DNA of 64,000 nt from assembly GCA_001599715.1 (NCBI GenBank), contig BCHU01000007.1:873586-937585 (forward strand), in the 5' to 3' direction. The position numbers and the translations under genes were made by a program. Below are positions 11,529 through 23,461 of the stretch, piece by piece. Below the pieces are notes generated by a model. It saw only the letters and a list, made by a program, of their open reading frames with translations, ran no database searches and was not told the DNA's origin. This DNA is from Phaeotremella fagi (taxonomy: Eukaryota; Basidiomycota; Tremellomycetes; Tremellales; Phaeotremellaceae). Every line of letters begins with the position of its first letter. The stretch's first letter is position 1.

Positions 11529-13114
11529 ATGCCAATCGCGACGTCCTCCTCCCCACCACCTTCTAAAAGGATGAAGATGGATCCAGAGGTGGGAGCGGCG
11601 TCGAGTTCGACCTCAGCTTCAGCTTCAGCTTCTACCTCGTCCACAGATGAAATCGAATTAACGAACAAAGAAATGGAATTACCTATTGGATTCCCACGAT
11701 CCTATACTAACGAAATTGATTATAAAAACAAATTGGTACTTGCACCAATGGTAAGGACGGGTACATGTAAGTCGAAACTACAAACGAAAGACTGATAATT
11801 TTCAGTACCAACCGTTAGTCGATTCTCCAAATTTTTACTGAACTGACGGATATCGAATAGAGATTACTATCGCTGTACTACGGCGCTGGATTAGTCTGGT
11901 CCCCCGAGATCGTAGATAAAGCTATCATAGGTTCAGAAAGAGTTGTCGATCGTATGTCCCACCCAAGTCAAAAGCTCATCTCATAGCTGTCACCGGAGTT
12001 ATCACATATACCAAAGGTCAAGGACCTATCTTCTCCACCCATCCAATCGAGAAACCATATCGTAAGGGTTCAAAGCTAGGTCCCACTGACTCACCCCTCC
12101 AGTCATCTTCCAAATCGGTTCTTCAGATCCAAAACTCGCCGTTGAAGCAGCTAAAATCGTTCAACAGGATGTTTCTGGAATGTAGGTTTGGCCAAAAGTT
12201 TCATCACTAATGGTATCTAGCGATTTGAATTGTGGATGTCCTAAACCGTTTTCGTAGGTTCTAGACCAAAACCTATCTGACCTCCATAGCACTCACTCAG
12301 GTATGGGAGCAGCTCTCCTCTCGACCCCGGATACCCTTCTCTCAATCTTACGAAACCTCTTACAAAACATCCCTTTACCGATCTCAGCGAAAATACGTTT
12401 ATTGCCTGATCAATCGTCGACTCAGTATTTGGTTTCACGGATCTTACGCACGGGAATAAGGAATTTGACTGTTCATTGTCGAACTCGAGATATGAGATCT
12501 AGCGAGAAGGCATTGTTGGAACGGTTGAATGATTTGGTCGAACTGGGTAGGAGACGAGGGGTCAGTGTGTTGTGTAACGGTGATGGGGAAGGGTGGAGTA
12601 ATTGGGAAACGATAAGGAAGATCACTGGTAGGTACTACATTCTCATTGATTTGAACAATGCTAAGAAAAGATAGACGCCGACTCGTTGATGATCGCCAGA
12701 GCCGCTGAACGTAATCCATCAATCTTCAATCCCAAAGGTCCAGTTGACACCACCAAAGAAATCTTACCCCTCTTGATCAAAATCTCAGAATACACTCAAA
12801 ATCCATGGGGGAACACGAAATTCTTGATCACTCAATTCAAACCCTCCCCACCGCCAATCGGGAAACTCAGCAAACAAGAGAAAAAAGTCTTAGTGGATTC
12901 GCTGAATCGATGTAAATCTACAGCTGAGGTTGCGGGGGTATTGGGGATTACTTTGGAGGGTGGGAAAGAATTTTTGGAGGAGTTGGGGAGGAGGTTGGGG
13001 CAGGGACGGGGGGATGTTTTCGTACAGCGGGAAGAGGTGGTTAAGGCTGGTGAGAACGTTGATGTACTTGAGATTCAGGAGAAGACTTTGAGTGGGGTAG
13101 AAGTAGCAGTGTAA
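11529..13114 (+). CDS. DUS2: tRNA-dihydrouridine synthase, Dus2 type
   Basis: Eight exons give 433 residues, including an 8-nt microexon at 11806-11813. The product is an FMN-dependent enzyme that reduces a D-loop uridine of tRNA (U20 for Dus2). Motifs are KLVLAPMVRTGT plus LPTRLLSLYYG (flavin-binding start), DLNCGCPKPFS with the catalytic Cys in NCGCP, THSGMGAALL, SAKIRLL, NLTVHCRTR (His proton donor region) and SVLCNGDG. The start chosen has A at -3. An in-frame upstream ATG at 11478 would add 17 basic/hydrophobic residues that could act as a mitochondrial presequence. No C-terminal dsRNA-binding domain is obvious, as in other fungal forms. Confidence 0.92.
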
Positions 13115-13247
13115 TTGTACATTAGACTAAAGATGGTATCCATTTTAACGTCTCTCTCGATTCTCTATCTGTAAAATCCCAACGAGCACCGGGATGGATG
13201 TTGAGACCTTCCAATTGTTTCTTAATAACACCGAGGGTGTCCTGTCA

Positions 13248-15322
13248 TTAGCTCAAGTCTACGTCTGGACCCACTTGGAAATCAACGAATCTAGTCGCAA
13301 GCGATCTACTCAGTTCATCACACTCAGAAATGGCGTTTTGGACACATTGTTTGGCAGAGGCGATATGCGTGGACACCTGGGGTAAGTAAAGACCACTACC
13401 CCGCTTACACTCATTTTACTCAAAGTTTCCTTGTCCCTACACCAGTTGTCGTATTCCGGTATCAAATAATCGTCACCTGGGGCAATCGACATGTTCCCAG
13501 GCAATTTCCTGACGATCTTATGACGTAGATTGAAGCTTTCCCTTGAGATTTCACGATTCGATATAGGGATGACCGTCAACATCTATTTGTCAGTTCAAGC
13601 CAAATTTTGACCAACATTTAACATCGCCCCGCTAATCCCTATCCAGAGGTTACACCAATTCCTCTGCCAAGTGGATGACAATTTCAATCTCGACCTCACC
13701 CCGACAATCTGATTTATCCACCACCAATACATCCTCTCTTCCTCTTCACAGATCAGGTCGCAGTCGAGAGACGTCAACGCTGATTCTAGCTGACAATCTA
13801 GATGTCTTGCGTAGAGGGCTTGAGAGATTTGTTTAAATGTCGAAGAGTATTTCGGATTGATGAATCTTTTTGCCATTATTGAGCGTTCACGCCAGGATGA
13901 AGAGAGATGTTGGTATTCCCTCTTCTGTCTTGCTCTGTTGAGTAATGGTGCAGATAGGGTCGTCAAGTTATACTGTTGTTAGTTGATTCGACGTTAAGAC
14001 CCACCCCTGCGATCAAATCTCGCCACATTGCGAATTGTCTTTTGGTTGGGACGTTTTCTGTCTGGATCAACAGATCCAACTGGTAAATTATATCCACAGG
14101 TAACCCTGTTTGTCTAGAGATCCATTGCCCGATCCAGAGATCTCTGAAATCTGACCCAGGTTTCGTGGGGGAAAGAACAGACTGGAGTCAGTGCCGTCAA
14201 AACCCCTACCCACCTTCATTAACGATCTCCAAAGGGGTAAATCCCGATGTGTCCAGGAGCGAGATATAAGTGAGATCTATGCTTAGTGGAGTTGGCAACA
14301 CGACTTACCTCCCATTCATCGATGTTTGTGTTTCTCCGTAGATTCTCTAGGTATGCCAAATCCAGACCGATCCTTTTTATCTCTTTCAACGCCTCTTCGT
14401 GGGTAGGGATGGTCACAGGTGGTAAAGGCATGTTTTGACGTAACGACGATGACATGTTGGGATCAAACGAATATGGTACACTCGACGGTTGCGGGATCGG
14501 ATCGATATCTGTAAGCAAAGACATTTCGAATCTACTCGAATCCATGTCTACACCAGTTTGCAGTGAATACAACCAAAGCATAAAGGACTAAAGTCAGTTC
14601 GAGTCAACATCAACACTCACCCCTCGTACTTCCAACCTTTTGATCAGACGCTCTTTGTCATTCCCTACTAATCAGCTCATTCACAACACGACCTACAATC
14701 GCATTCCCCCCTCAACCAATCCAACGCATCTTCGACCGCTCCAATCACACCTTCAACAGTATCAACCATGTGTACAGGTAAACCATAATGATCCAACCAG
14801 CAATCTTCACCGTCCGTAACGTGGTTCTTGGACAACTCGGTATAAACCAAATCAATGGTCTTACTATAAGCCAAGGTAAACGCTCGTAGCACGTTTAGAT
14901 ATCCTTGAGTATCTATATTTTGGATGTTATGGTAGTATAAACTCGTGTAGATCGTTTGACAAAGTGTTGCGCCTTTATACCATGCAATCTGGAATTAGTG
15001 GGGTCCATCCCTCGACCTACTTCGAGAGCAGTCATTTCATCCATTATCCAACACATTTGCTCAGGCGTCAGATGGGTGTTGGGATTGAACATTGGCGTGT
15101 TCGGTGTTAAAGGTATCATGCCAGTGTCCATTTTTGGATCCAGCATCTGGGTGTTAGCTAGGTTTTGACTAGGACTCACTTGTAGAGCGTTCATGGCTTC
15201 TAGTAGACCTAGATTGGGGAGTTTGACCATTTCCCCCGATGGGATTTCTGGTGTAAGCTGGGTTTAGGGGGTGACTTACGAGCTGTTGTCGATTTGAACC
15301 ATTCTGTGATGTCTAGATCCAT
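13248..15322 (-). CDS. MAK10: NatC N-terminal acetyltransferase auxiliary subunit Mak10/Naa35
   Basis: Multi-exon gene on the minus strand. The N-terminus reads MDLDITEWFKSTTAQIPSG, then EMVKLPNLGLLEAMNALQ, then MLDPKMDTGM. This is the Mak10/Naa35 signature (ITEWF, LFEAMSAIE, DPKMD) and a clear family match. Naa35 is the ribosome-associated scaffold of NatC, which acetylates N-termini beginning Met plus a hydrophobic residue. The model runs through exons near 14.9-15.2, 14.68-14.89, 14.2-14.6, 13.6-13.97 and 13.39-13.58 kb. The last exon ends in DFQVGPDVDLS, reached through a 32-nt intron with a GTAAGC donor. The middle exon borders were not all resolved. Divergent from the LEA_2-like gene. 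Confidence 0.85.
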
Positions 15323-15556
15323 TGCGGTGGGGGTGGTGGTGGTGGTAAATTGTTGTTACAAATACTATATACTTAGATTCGATGTATGGGGCTCCATTAT
15401 ATTCACTCCCCCTACTTAAGAACTCCTTCGCGTGCAATTAAAGCTGTGCGTGGTGGTAGAGTGTGAAATTGGTTGCTGTGATCAAACAGTCTCTATTTAT
15501 CATCTTGCTCTAATCAAAAGTACCACCCAAGCTATCACCAGTACACTTTATCCACC

Positions 15557-16742
15557 ATGGTAAGTCCATCCGCCCAACCACTGTCTCAACTAACCCCCTA
15601 CCCCCCTAGGCTCGCCCTTACGCCGACCCCTATGATACCCACTACGAACCCAACCCACCCCAATTCCCACGTAGCTACTCCAACACCTCCAACACCTACA
15701 GCGACGATCCACCCTACGCCGACGCACCTCGCTACCCCACCTACCCCTCAGACCCCTCAGCCGGCGGATACACCTCATATCCAAGTGGTGAAAAACTGAA
15801 CGTCAACGAAGACAGCGATTACAACAATGGTAACACTGCTCGTGCCCAACCTGGTCGTAGTGGGTTACGACCTGCTACGTCTTGGGCTGAGATGGGACCT
15901 CCACCGAGAAGTACTGGTATCTTACGTGAATGGAGGAAAGGGGAGAGAGGGAAACAATGGTTCAGGGGTGGGGGTTGTCGAGCTTCGTTACGGTTATGCT
16001 GTTGTTGTGGGAGTTTGACTTTGGTCATTGTGGTCAGTGTTATATTGGCTTTACTTTTGGTAAGTGGTATTGGGTTAATTGAGCTAATATTCAGTGGGTA
16101 CGACCACCAAGTCTTTCACTCAACAACGTCGAACTTGGCTCTTCACCTGTTTCAGTGACTTCAACTGGTTTAACGGTCAGCTTCAATCTTAACATCAGCG
16201 TCGCCAATCCCAACTGGTTCAACGCGGATTTTACAGAGATCAAAGCTACGGCCAGGTATCCTGGGAATATAACTACTGCATTCGGTGGTGGGACTTTGTA
16301 CAACGTCGATTTCGTTGGTTACACCCAATCGACATTCGATTTCCCCTTTACGTTAAAGTAGGTGGTGGACACGAACTGCGCTGATATCCAGTTATACACT
16401 CGCAGACGATCCTAACAAGGTGATCCTTAACGATTTGATTAGTGAGTTGGGTAAAGGACCCGCTGACCCCAGACAAATGTGGTATAAACGGAGGTTCGGT
16501 TCAAGATATCACGGTTGACTATGATTTGTATCTAAAACTGAAGGTGGGTTGAACTCTGCTTCATCGCTGATGATAGATTCTCGGCGTGACCATAAGTCCA
16601 ACTATAAGTAGTAGTGCAAGTTTCGCTTGTCCAATTACGAAAGCTGAAATCGAGGTAAGTGATGGAAGTTGAAGTGGAAGTTGTTTTCCGTGACGGAATT
16701 AAGATTGACATTGTTTAGAAAATATCTGGCGGTTTGTTGTAG
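15557..16742 (+). CDS. LEA_2-like single-pass membrane protein
   Basis: Seven exons give 312 residues. The first coding exon is the ATG alone, followed at once by a 50-nt intron (15560-15609); the other introns are 31-64 nt. The N-terminal ~110 residues are Tyr/Pro/Ser/Asp-rich (cytosolic type). A basic Cys-rich patch (LRLCCCCG) leads into one transmembrane helix (SLTLVIVVSVILALLL). The rest resembles a LEA_2/Hin1-type beta-sandwich: VRPPSLSLNNVELG, LTVSFNLNISVANPNWF, IKATARYPGN, ILGVTISPTI and ASFACPIT. In plants such folds occur in NDR1/HIN1-like stress proteins; fungal roles are poorly known. Cysteines next to the helix could be palmitoylated (inference). Confidence 0.8.
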
Positions 16743-17100
16743 AAGGAATTGGTGCAGGATGTGGATATGGATATGGACTAGGACGTGGTTGGATGGACGT
16801 TATGTACTGTATTTGTAGGATGATGGATACGAAGGTGTTAATAATCTACCGAGCATAGGTAGGAAGGTATACAGTCTCTTGTAATACCACCCCCTCGGAT
16901 CATTGTCCACGTGGTTCGGTTGGAATGGCCGCACGCCGGACACGGCAAGCGGGCCGGTGATGGCCCGGAGAGATTCTTGCACTTTATTTTCGGTATAACT
17001 AGTTGGCGAGATGGGATGGCATGGGATGGATCTTATCCTCTCACCCTCTTGCCTTCCAAAATCTATTCTCACCCTATACAAATCACCAACTGAAAAAAGA
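16743..17100 (+). promoter_or_regulatory. Promoter interval of the DapA-family aldolase gene
   Basis: This 358-bp interval has no coding exon. It holds a CG-rich cluster at 16931-16970 with several CGG/CCG triplets and a perfect 6-bp inverted repeat, CGGGCC at 16950-16955 and GGCCCG at 16962-16967, separated by GGTGAT. Zn2Cys6 regulators bind paired CGG triplets, so this is a candidate upstream activating site. Confidence 0.45.
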
Positions 17101-18236
17101 ATGTCACCAACCAACGGTACCCACTCTCGTGTTCTCAAACCAGGTGTTTGGGCACCTATCCCAACGTTCTTCGATGACAACGAGGAAATTGGTATGTTTC
17201 AAAATACAATACCCATTTGAATGGTGGCTGACAAATTTAGATCTTGCAACGTTCAAATCCCACGTCGTTCGACTCGCTAAAGCTGGAATGCAACCCGTCA
17301 TCTGTGGATCCATGGGTGAAGCTCATCATTTGACTTCTGAAGAACGTACTTTAGTCATTGGAGAAGCTAGAAAGGCATTGGACGAAGCTGGTTTGTTCGA
17401 AACAGTTTTAATCGCTGGAACGTGAGTGTGGTCTATTGTTTAATTGGTTACAAATACTAATCTCGACGTTTAGCGGTGGAAACTCTACTCGAGCAACTAT
17501 CGCCAACTCCAAATCAGCAGCTGAAGCAGGTGCAGATATCGCCATTGTAATCCCACCAGGATACTACGCCGGTGCCCTAGGTAAACAAGCACTCCTCCAA
17601 TTCTTCCTAGACGTTCAAGAAGCTTCACCACTCCCAGTCATGATCTACAATTTCCCAGGTGCTACAGGAGGTATCGACATGGATTCAGATCTCGTAGAAG
17701 AAATCGCTAAAAAAGGTTCAAACATTTGTGGTATCAAATTAACTTGTGGTGCTGTCGGTAAACTCACTCGTATAACTGCTGCCACCACTTCATCATCTTT
17801 CAAAGAAAAGTATCCTCGAAAATCAGCTGCTGCACCTGATTTCTTGACTTTGGGTGGTTTCGCTGATTTCATGGCACCAGCTGTAATCGGTGGTAGAGGT
17901 CACGGAGCTATCATGGGTTTAGGTAACATCTATCCATACGGTTTGAAACATCTCTTCGACGTCAGTTACAAAGTCGCCACCGCCACCACTCCATCTGCTC
18001 AAGATATCCAGAAAGCCTGGGCTTTACAGGATCTAGCTTCAGCCGCTGATGGTTCTTTCACCAGAGGTGGTATCGCAGGTACTAAATGGTATTTACATCA
18101 ATTCAGAGGTTACCCCAACGGTCGTGTTAGACGTCCTCTTTTGGAAACTACCCAGTCGTCAGGTCTTTCTCTTTCTGAAGAGGAGGGGGTTGTTAAATTC
18201 ATTGAATTGGAACATGCTTTGGAGAAGGCTGCTTAG
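17101..18236 (+). CDS. DapA-family (dihydrodipicolinate synthase-like) aldolase
   Basis: Three exons, with introns at 17192-17240 and 17422-17473, encode 344 residues. It is a class I TIM-barrel aldolase: GVWAPIPTFFDD at the N-terminus, PVICGSMGEAHHLTSEER (substrate carboxylate loop), the catalytic Tyr in MIYNFPGATGG and the Schiff-base Lys in GIKLTCG. Fungal members often act as 2-keto-3-deoxy sugar acid aldolases (L-threo-3-deoxy-hexulosonate aldolase in galacturonate catabolism) or 4-hydroxy-2-oxoglutarate aldolases rather than in lysine synthesis. Fungi make lysine by the aminoadipate route, so a lysine role is unlikely. The precise substrate is not determined. Cytosolic, with no targeting signal. 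Confidence 0.88.
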
Positions 18237-18360
18237 GGTTTTGTATTGGATATGCATGTATGGATATGAAGCTGCACTGGCAATGTACATTCTCAGAGTG
18301 ATGGGATTTTCAGGAATGTATTGTTCTAGTTAAGACAAAGACCCAAGATAAAATACCGCA

Positions 18361-19603
18361 CTAAACCTGATAACAACCGTAAATAGATTCAGTAGGACTT
18401 CTATAGTTCGGATCGCGTCTCTCGAAATTCATCTGTGAGAGGGGAACGAAACCGACCGAAAGTCGATCACGTTCAATCGTAGGAACAGCTAACCTAGTGA
18501 GTTTAGTTTTGGGTTTGGGAAGGGGCTATAGCCATAATCAGCATCTATTCCAATAAGTCACGATCAACCTACATGATCAGCCTTACTAGGCGTAGGTGAA
18601 TTCATCAATTCCGACATCATCAATCGACCCATATCGCTCGAAGCGCTAAATCCACTGATCGAACTCATCGGTCGACTATAATTCGATATTGGCGAATTAT
18701 CCGTCAATGGGACAGGGACACCGAAATCAATCTCCACCTCTAACGGTTCAGGTGTCGGTCCACGTGAGTTCTTGCTGGGCGTGATGAACAGTCTTGGTGG
18801 AGAGGGTGTGCCTCTGGATATTGGGGTTGGGGTTTTTGGGATAGGCACTAAAGAGAGTGTTCGGATGGAATGGAGGGTTTGGTTGGGTTTGGGTTTGGGT
18901 TCGTTAGGGAGATCGTTTGTTTGGATGACGTTGGAGTTTGAGTTTGATTGGGATAGAATCATGTTCGAGTTTGAAGCTACACCTGTAGTTTCTGGTTCGA
19001 ACCATCGTTTAGCGAATGGGTCTGGATCGTTGAGTGGATACGAATGCACTGATGAGACCGTCGTTGAATTCGAATCACTCGAGGAAGTCGAGGTACTCTG
19101 CGTAAGTGATTTCGAGGGTTCATCCAATCTCTTCCAGGCTTTCTCTGCATCACCATCATCAGTCTCCTCAGGCTGCTTGGATCTGTTGAGTCTTTTCGTG
19201 ATAAGCCAAAATGTAATCGCTATGATTGCTAGTCCAGAGATCACTAGACCTATTATAAGAGGTGTCGCGTTCCATCCTGGACTGGGGTTGGGGTTGGCAT
19301 TTGGGCTGGGAGATGAAGTTGGGAGGGGGACTTTTGTGTTTAGCAAGAGTGAGGTGGGGGTGGGTTTCGTTTCTGTTGTTAAAGCTAGTGGTGGAATCGC
19401 TATGGGTCCAACTGGGAGTGGTGGGATTGTCTGAGGTAAGCGGTGTTCAATGTTTGACTCACTGTTGGTGTAGCTACACTTGACACCGTTTTCAATCCTG
19501 ATATCGTAGTCGGAAGTGAATGGTTGATAAAGTCTAAAGAAGTCTTGGTTTCTGACGTCAACGCCGGCGTTGCAACGTTGATGGTGGTATAAACAATTGG
19601 CAT
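18361..19603 (-). CDS. Single-pass membrane protein with Ser/Thr-rich ectodomain, unknown function
   Basis: Minus strand, at least three exons. The N-terminal ~100 residues are Thr/Pro/Ser-rich. A transmembrane helix follows (PLIIGLVISGLAIIAITFWL), then a basic stop-transfer (TKRLNRSKQ) and a long Ser/Pro-rich cytosolic tail. A 32-nt intron lies near 19434-19465. The last exon is inferred: the frame after it reads ERDRLSVGFVPLSQ then RDPNYRSPTES and ends at 18361. Without that splice the ORF would stop at 18564. The start at 19603 gives no obvious signal peptide, so an upstream exon may be missing. Architecture resembles fungal Mid2/Wsc-type wall sensors but with no Cys domain. Confidence 0.6.
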
Positions 19604-19778
19604 GTTAGTGAATACTTGGAAGCAATCAACAATCACAACGCGACTGCATTATAACTCCCTAAGGACAGTAGAAATAGTCAACAACCAGCTTGGTCAGTTT
19701 GTCAATTCGTCCCGTGGCAGCCTCTCTTTTAATAAACATTTAGCGTTATCGTTATTCATGCATAAGGGTAGTGTGTGG

Positions 19779-20637
19779 TTATACTTTTGATCGTCTAACG
19801 GGGAGTCAGCTAAATACCTATAGGTTAAAATAAAGACTGACCTTCCAGATTTAGCGAAGAACGTTTTGAGAATAAATATTTGAAGTCTATAATTAGTTTC
19901 GTCCCCCGTTGCTTCACCTACAAAGACATTCCAACGATAACCACACATTCACCAACGGTGAACCAAAAGATTCTACTCTGGGTCGATAAAACCGTTGAAT
20001 AGTTTCGATGGTGACGAGTGTGGAAACTGATGTCAGTTTGAACACAACACTGACCTACTATTTCTGTGATCTGGCGATACTGCTTAACAACCCGCTGACT
20101 TTATATGTACTCTCCTCTAAAGACGAAGTATGTTCTTTCAGAGGTTGTTGTTGAGCCGAAAGAGTTCTTCTTGGTTCCGATTCAACCATTATACTAAAAG
20201 TCAGTTTAAGTGTTGAATACTAAACCCACTCGAAATCCAACAACTTGTCCGACATTGATGCCTCATTTTCGAAACAGAATGAATATTCCCCAATCTACTA
20301 TTAGTTTTTGGTCAAAAGACGATACCCACTTTGTTGGCGGTGAATATAAAATCTCCTTGTCTCTCCGCAACACCTTCAAGTAGGACTTTATCATCTGGAT
20401 CCATAACTACATAGTCTATATCGAAGGTTCCACCAGATTGGACGGCGAAATAGAATCCTACCAAAGTTAGTTGGGAACTGTCATTAACCCTGTTTACATA
20501 CCGACTTTCTCCCCTACACCGTCAACATCTGCGTAATAGCATGACCTCTCGTTTGCTGCCAACGTCGCTGTCAGTGCTGTTGCTGATACCTTAGCTATCA
20601 GAGATATGATAGTTATTATCGAAGTGAATTTTAGCAT
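19779..20637 (-). CDS. p24 / emp24-family cargo receptor (GOLD domain)
   Basis: Minus-strand multi-exon gene. It has an N-terminal signal peptide (MLKFTSIITIISLIAKVSA), then the GOLD domain with ERSCYYADVDGVGEKVGFYF, FDIDYVVMDPDD, GDFIFTANKIGEYSFCFEN and the two conserved cysteines. A coiled-coil segment (SEPRRTLSAQQQPL) follows, then the C-terminal membrane helix ending ECVVIVGMSLLQIFILKTFF. The short tail AKSGRRSKV carries a basic motif suited to COPI binding, after the FF motif used for COPII. p24 proteins cycle between ER and Golgi in hetero-oligomers. The subfamily cannot be assigned firmly. Introns are about 30-50 nt; the last two are read from splice signals that restore the family C-terminus. 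Confidence 0.85.
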
Positions 20638-20791
20638 TTTGGTGGTAGTGAATGAACCTACAGCAAGTTGGTGATGAATTGTATGTAGTGAAACACATTT
20701 AAATGATCCACCCGTTTAACGCGTCACCATATGACCATGAAATGACCACACAATAACAATTCCATTCTCAGCATCCAACACCACCCCCACA

Positions 20792-21686
20792 ATGACAACA
20801 CCATGGGACAACGCAAGAAGACACGCCAGAGCTCTAGAAACAGCTCTAGACGCTAAATTATCTTCCTACGCGAAAATAGCAGCAACGGTCTCGAGAGGAA
20901 CCCATGGGAACAGAGATGAATTGAGTTTAGAGGAGGAAGGTGTAGGTGGATATAAATTGGTTGAAGAGGAGGTTGAAGAGTTGTTGGATAAAGTGGGTCA
21001 TTGGGTTTCTTGTTGTTTGACACAGCTAACGCAAAATAGTTGTCTGAAGCACAGGAGAGTATGATGGCGTTGATCAATTCACCTTCCTCGCCGCCCTCGA
21101 CATCTATGCAGATGGCTGCGCAACGTCATAGAGACGCTTTGGACGATTATCGTCGTGACTTCTTACGAACCAGGGTAGGTCGATTACAACCTCCACGAAG
21201 CTGAACTGTAGAAAAACGTCGAACAAGCGGTGCAAAGATCTAATTTACTTGGTTCAGTTAGACAGGATATCAAGTGGGTATAACCCCGTTAACTTTACTA
21301 ACGTCTAGTGCTTATCGATCATCTCAACCTGCTGCTACTACCGATGCTCTCCTCGCTGATAGAGGTAGAATAGACTCAAGTCATCGGATGATGGATGATA
21401 CTTTAAAGTGAGCAAGCTTTTTTTACGCAACTGACAATTAGCCAAGCATACGCTACGAGAGAAGATTTCGCTCAGCAAAGAACGACAATAGCAGGGATCC
21501 AATCTCGAATGGGTGGTGTTTTGAGTAGGTCCATCACCCAGTGCACACTAACACCAAGGCCAAATGCCCGGTATCAATTCGTTGATTTCAATGATTCACT
21601 CGAGAAGACGAAGGGATTCAATCATCGTAGCAGTGGTCATTGGAATATGTGTAGTTTTGCTTCTAGGTTATTTCTTCGGTTTCTAA
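20792..21686 (+). CDS. GOS1: Golgi v-SNARE Gos1 (GOSR1/GS28)
   Basis: Six exons encode 235 residues; the spliced length is a multiple of three. The N-terminus (TTPWDNARRHARALETALDA, then KLSSYAKI) is the Gos1 Habc start. The SNARE helix spans about residues 145-205 with RIDSSHRMMDDTLNQAYATR and GIQSRMGGV. A basic patch (SRRRRDS) precedes the tail anchor IIVAVVIGICVVLLLGYFFG. It mediates intra-Golgi and ER-Golgi fusion. Introns are 34-47 nt. Shares a 154-bp divergent promoter with the p24 gene, another ER-Golgi trafficking component, and ends 32 bp from the SWP73 stop on the opposite strand. Confidence 0.93.
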
Positions 21687-21718
21687 CAATGTACATCAAA
21701 CCTATCGTATCGTATCTA

Positions 21719-23306
21719 TCACTGTCTTCTACGTTCACTTTCCATTCTACCAGCTTCGTTCACGGTGATAGCTTCGTCAACCCACGGGAGGTTGAAGAGA
21801 TCACTACGACGTAAATCTTCTTCACGGACGCTACCGCCGTTAACACCTGTGGTTCCGATTTGGTAGCCTAGCATTGAATCTAAATCTCTAGCTTGAGCCG
21901 CGAGCCAGTTATGGATGAAGGCTTGCGGGTTGGTACTAGGCATCAGCATATTGCTTCTGAAACGTGACGTACGCAAACGATTCCAGGAAATCCCTCTTTT
22001 GTTTTAGGTCTCTGGCGAAATAAGCCAATTCCCCAACTTTGTCTTCGAGTTTGACAATCTCCCTCCCTTCTTCCCCTTCGAAACTGGAAATAATTGTTGC
22101 CATTTTACTCTTCAAAGGGTCTTCGATTTCAACAGGTATATCGAAGCATTGAGAGTGGAAGTTGAAGTCTTGATCAACTCTGATTGTTAGCAAAGTACGC
22201 CACGTCACTAACCTAACGGTGTAAGGGATGATAACTGGGTCTGGGTGTGCGAGGTACTGATTAATAACCACAGGTAGGTTATGGAACTGTAAACCCTCTT
22301 GTCCAGGTGGAACAATCTGTCGTCAGCGCGTCCCCGTCCCTCAACCTACCTTCTCCAACCCTCCAACAGGTCTTATCAAAGTTGAATCCTCTTTATCCTG
22401 AGCTCCAAACACTTTGACCAATCTCCAAACAGCCGCCAAAACCTCTGCCCTGGTTCCTTCCTTGATCCCAACCAAGTCGTCTAGAGGTTTCAGAACCTTG
22501 AATCTTTCTGGGAAATGCTGGACATGGAGAATGATCCTGCACTTGACATTGGAATCACCTTTACGAAGGATTTCGAAACCGTCTAAAGGCGCTTGAAGTG
22601 ATTGTGGATGCCACTGGGGTCAGTCTGGACTTAACTTCAAACCCACCTCAACAATATTCCCCTCTGGAAAAGTCGGTGCTTCACGATTATCGAATTCTAT
22701 AACTGCTGATTTAAGGAAACTCGTGAATTTACGTTTGGTCTTGTCGATACGATTGTTTCCAGACTGTCATCAGCTCAATCAAACAACCCAACTTACATCC
22801 AAAAGTCTCCCTTCAACACGTAAAACCCATCCAGCAATTCCTTTACCAGTGTTCAAATCCACTTCAGAAGGGTTCTGTTGTTGCGTAGGATCCTTCTGCC
22901 ATTCCTGATCATGAGCGGTGTTCGAGATGAAAACGCGTAGAGAACGTTTAACCTGATGTCAGAAATGAATTCAGACGTTTTACCCACCCTTATAGGTCTA
23001 CCTAAAGCGTCATTGACTTCTGCTTTTTTTCTTAACAAAGTCCAATCAAGTTTTTGTTCAATCTTCATGAGTTCGGTGAAAGCTGGGGAATCTGGGACTA
23101 GGGATGCGAGGACGTGAGGAGGTGGGAGGGGTGGTCTGGGATGTTTACTGGAGTTAGAGATGTCGTCGGGATTGGACTCACTATCGACGTGTTGGATCTG
23201 CTTCCCCATCTGGTCTTCTTTTTTCTGAGGGGTAGGAGGGGGCTGGGTTGGTTTGGGTTGGGTAGGATGGTCCTGCTACAGGAGCTGGAGTTGGAGTTGA
23301 TGTCAT
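21719..23306 (-). CDS. SNF12: SWI/SNF-RSC complex subunit, Swp73/Snf12/Rsc6 (BAF60/SMARCD) family
   Basis: Minus strand, multi-exon. Exon 1 (starting MTSTPTPAPVAGPS) is joined by a ~34-nt intron to a Pro-rich linker. The family core follows: ELMKIEQKLDWTLLRKKAEV, then DALGRPIRVKRSLRVFIS and KGIAGWVLRVEGRLLD. Then come the SWIB region (FPERFKVLKPLDDLVGIKEG and RAEVLAAVWRLVKVFGAQD) and the C-terminal helical part (RDLKQKRDFLESFA). BAF60 subunits bridge the remodeller to transcription factors in the nucleus. Several ~35-50-nt introns interrupt the gene. Divergent from RRP36 with a ~155-bp shared promoter. Confidence 0.9.
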
Positions 23307-23461
23307 GGTGGTGGTGTTGCTTGAAGATGGTTGATGTTATTGTTGATAGTTAACTACGAGTATAAGTAGCGCTAAGGTATTTATTTTTTCTATTTATTCG
23401 CAATTAATCCCGTCATAATATTATCATCATTTCAACTTTAATCTTGACCACCACAACCAAA

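Noticed and set aside
18772..19434. Plus-strand ORF of 220 codons
   Set aside because: Antisense to the Ser/Pro-rich membrane protein gene; composition follows from the opposite strand and no motif is present.
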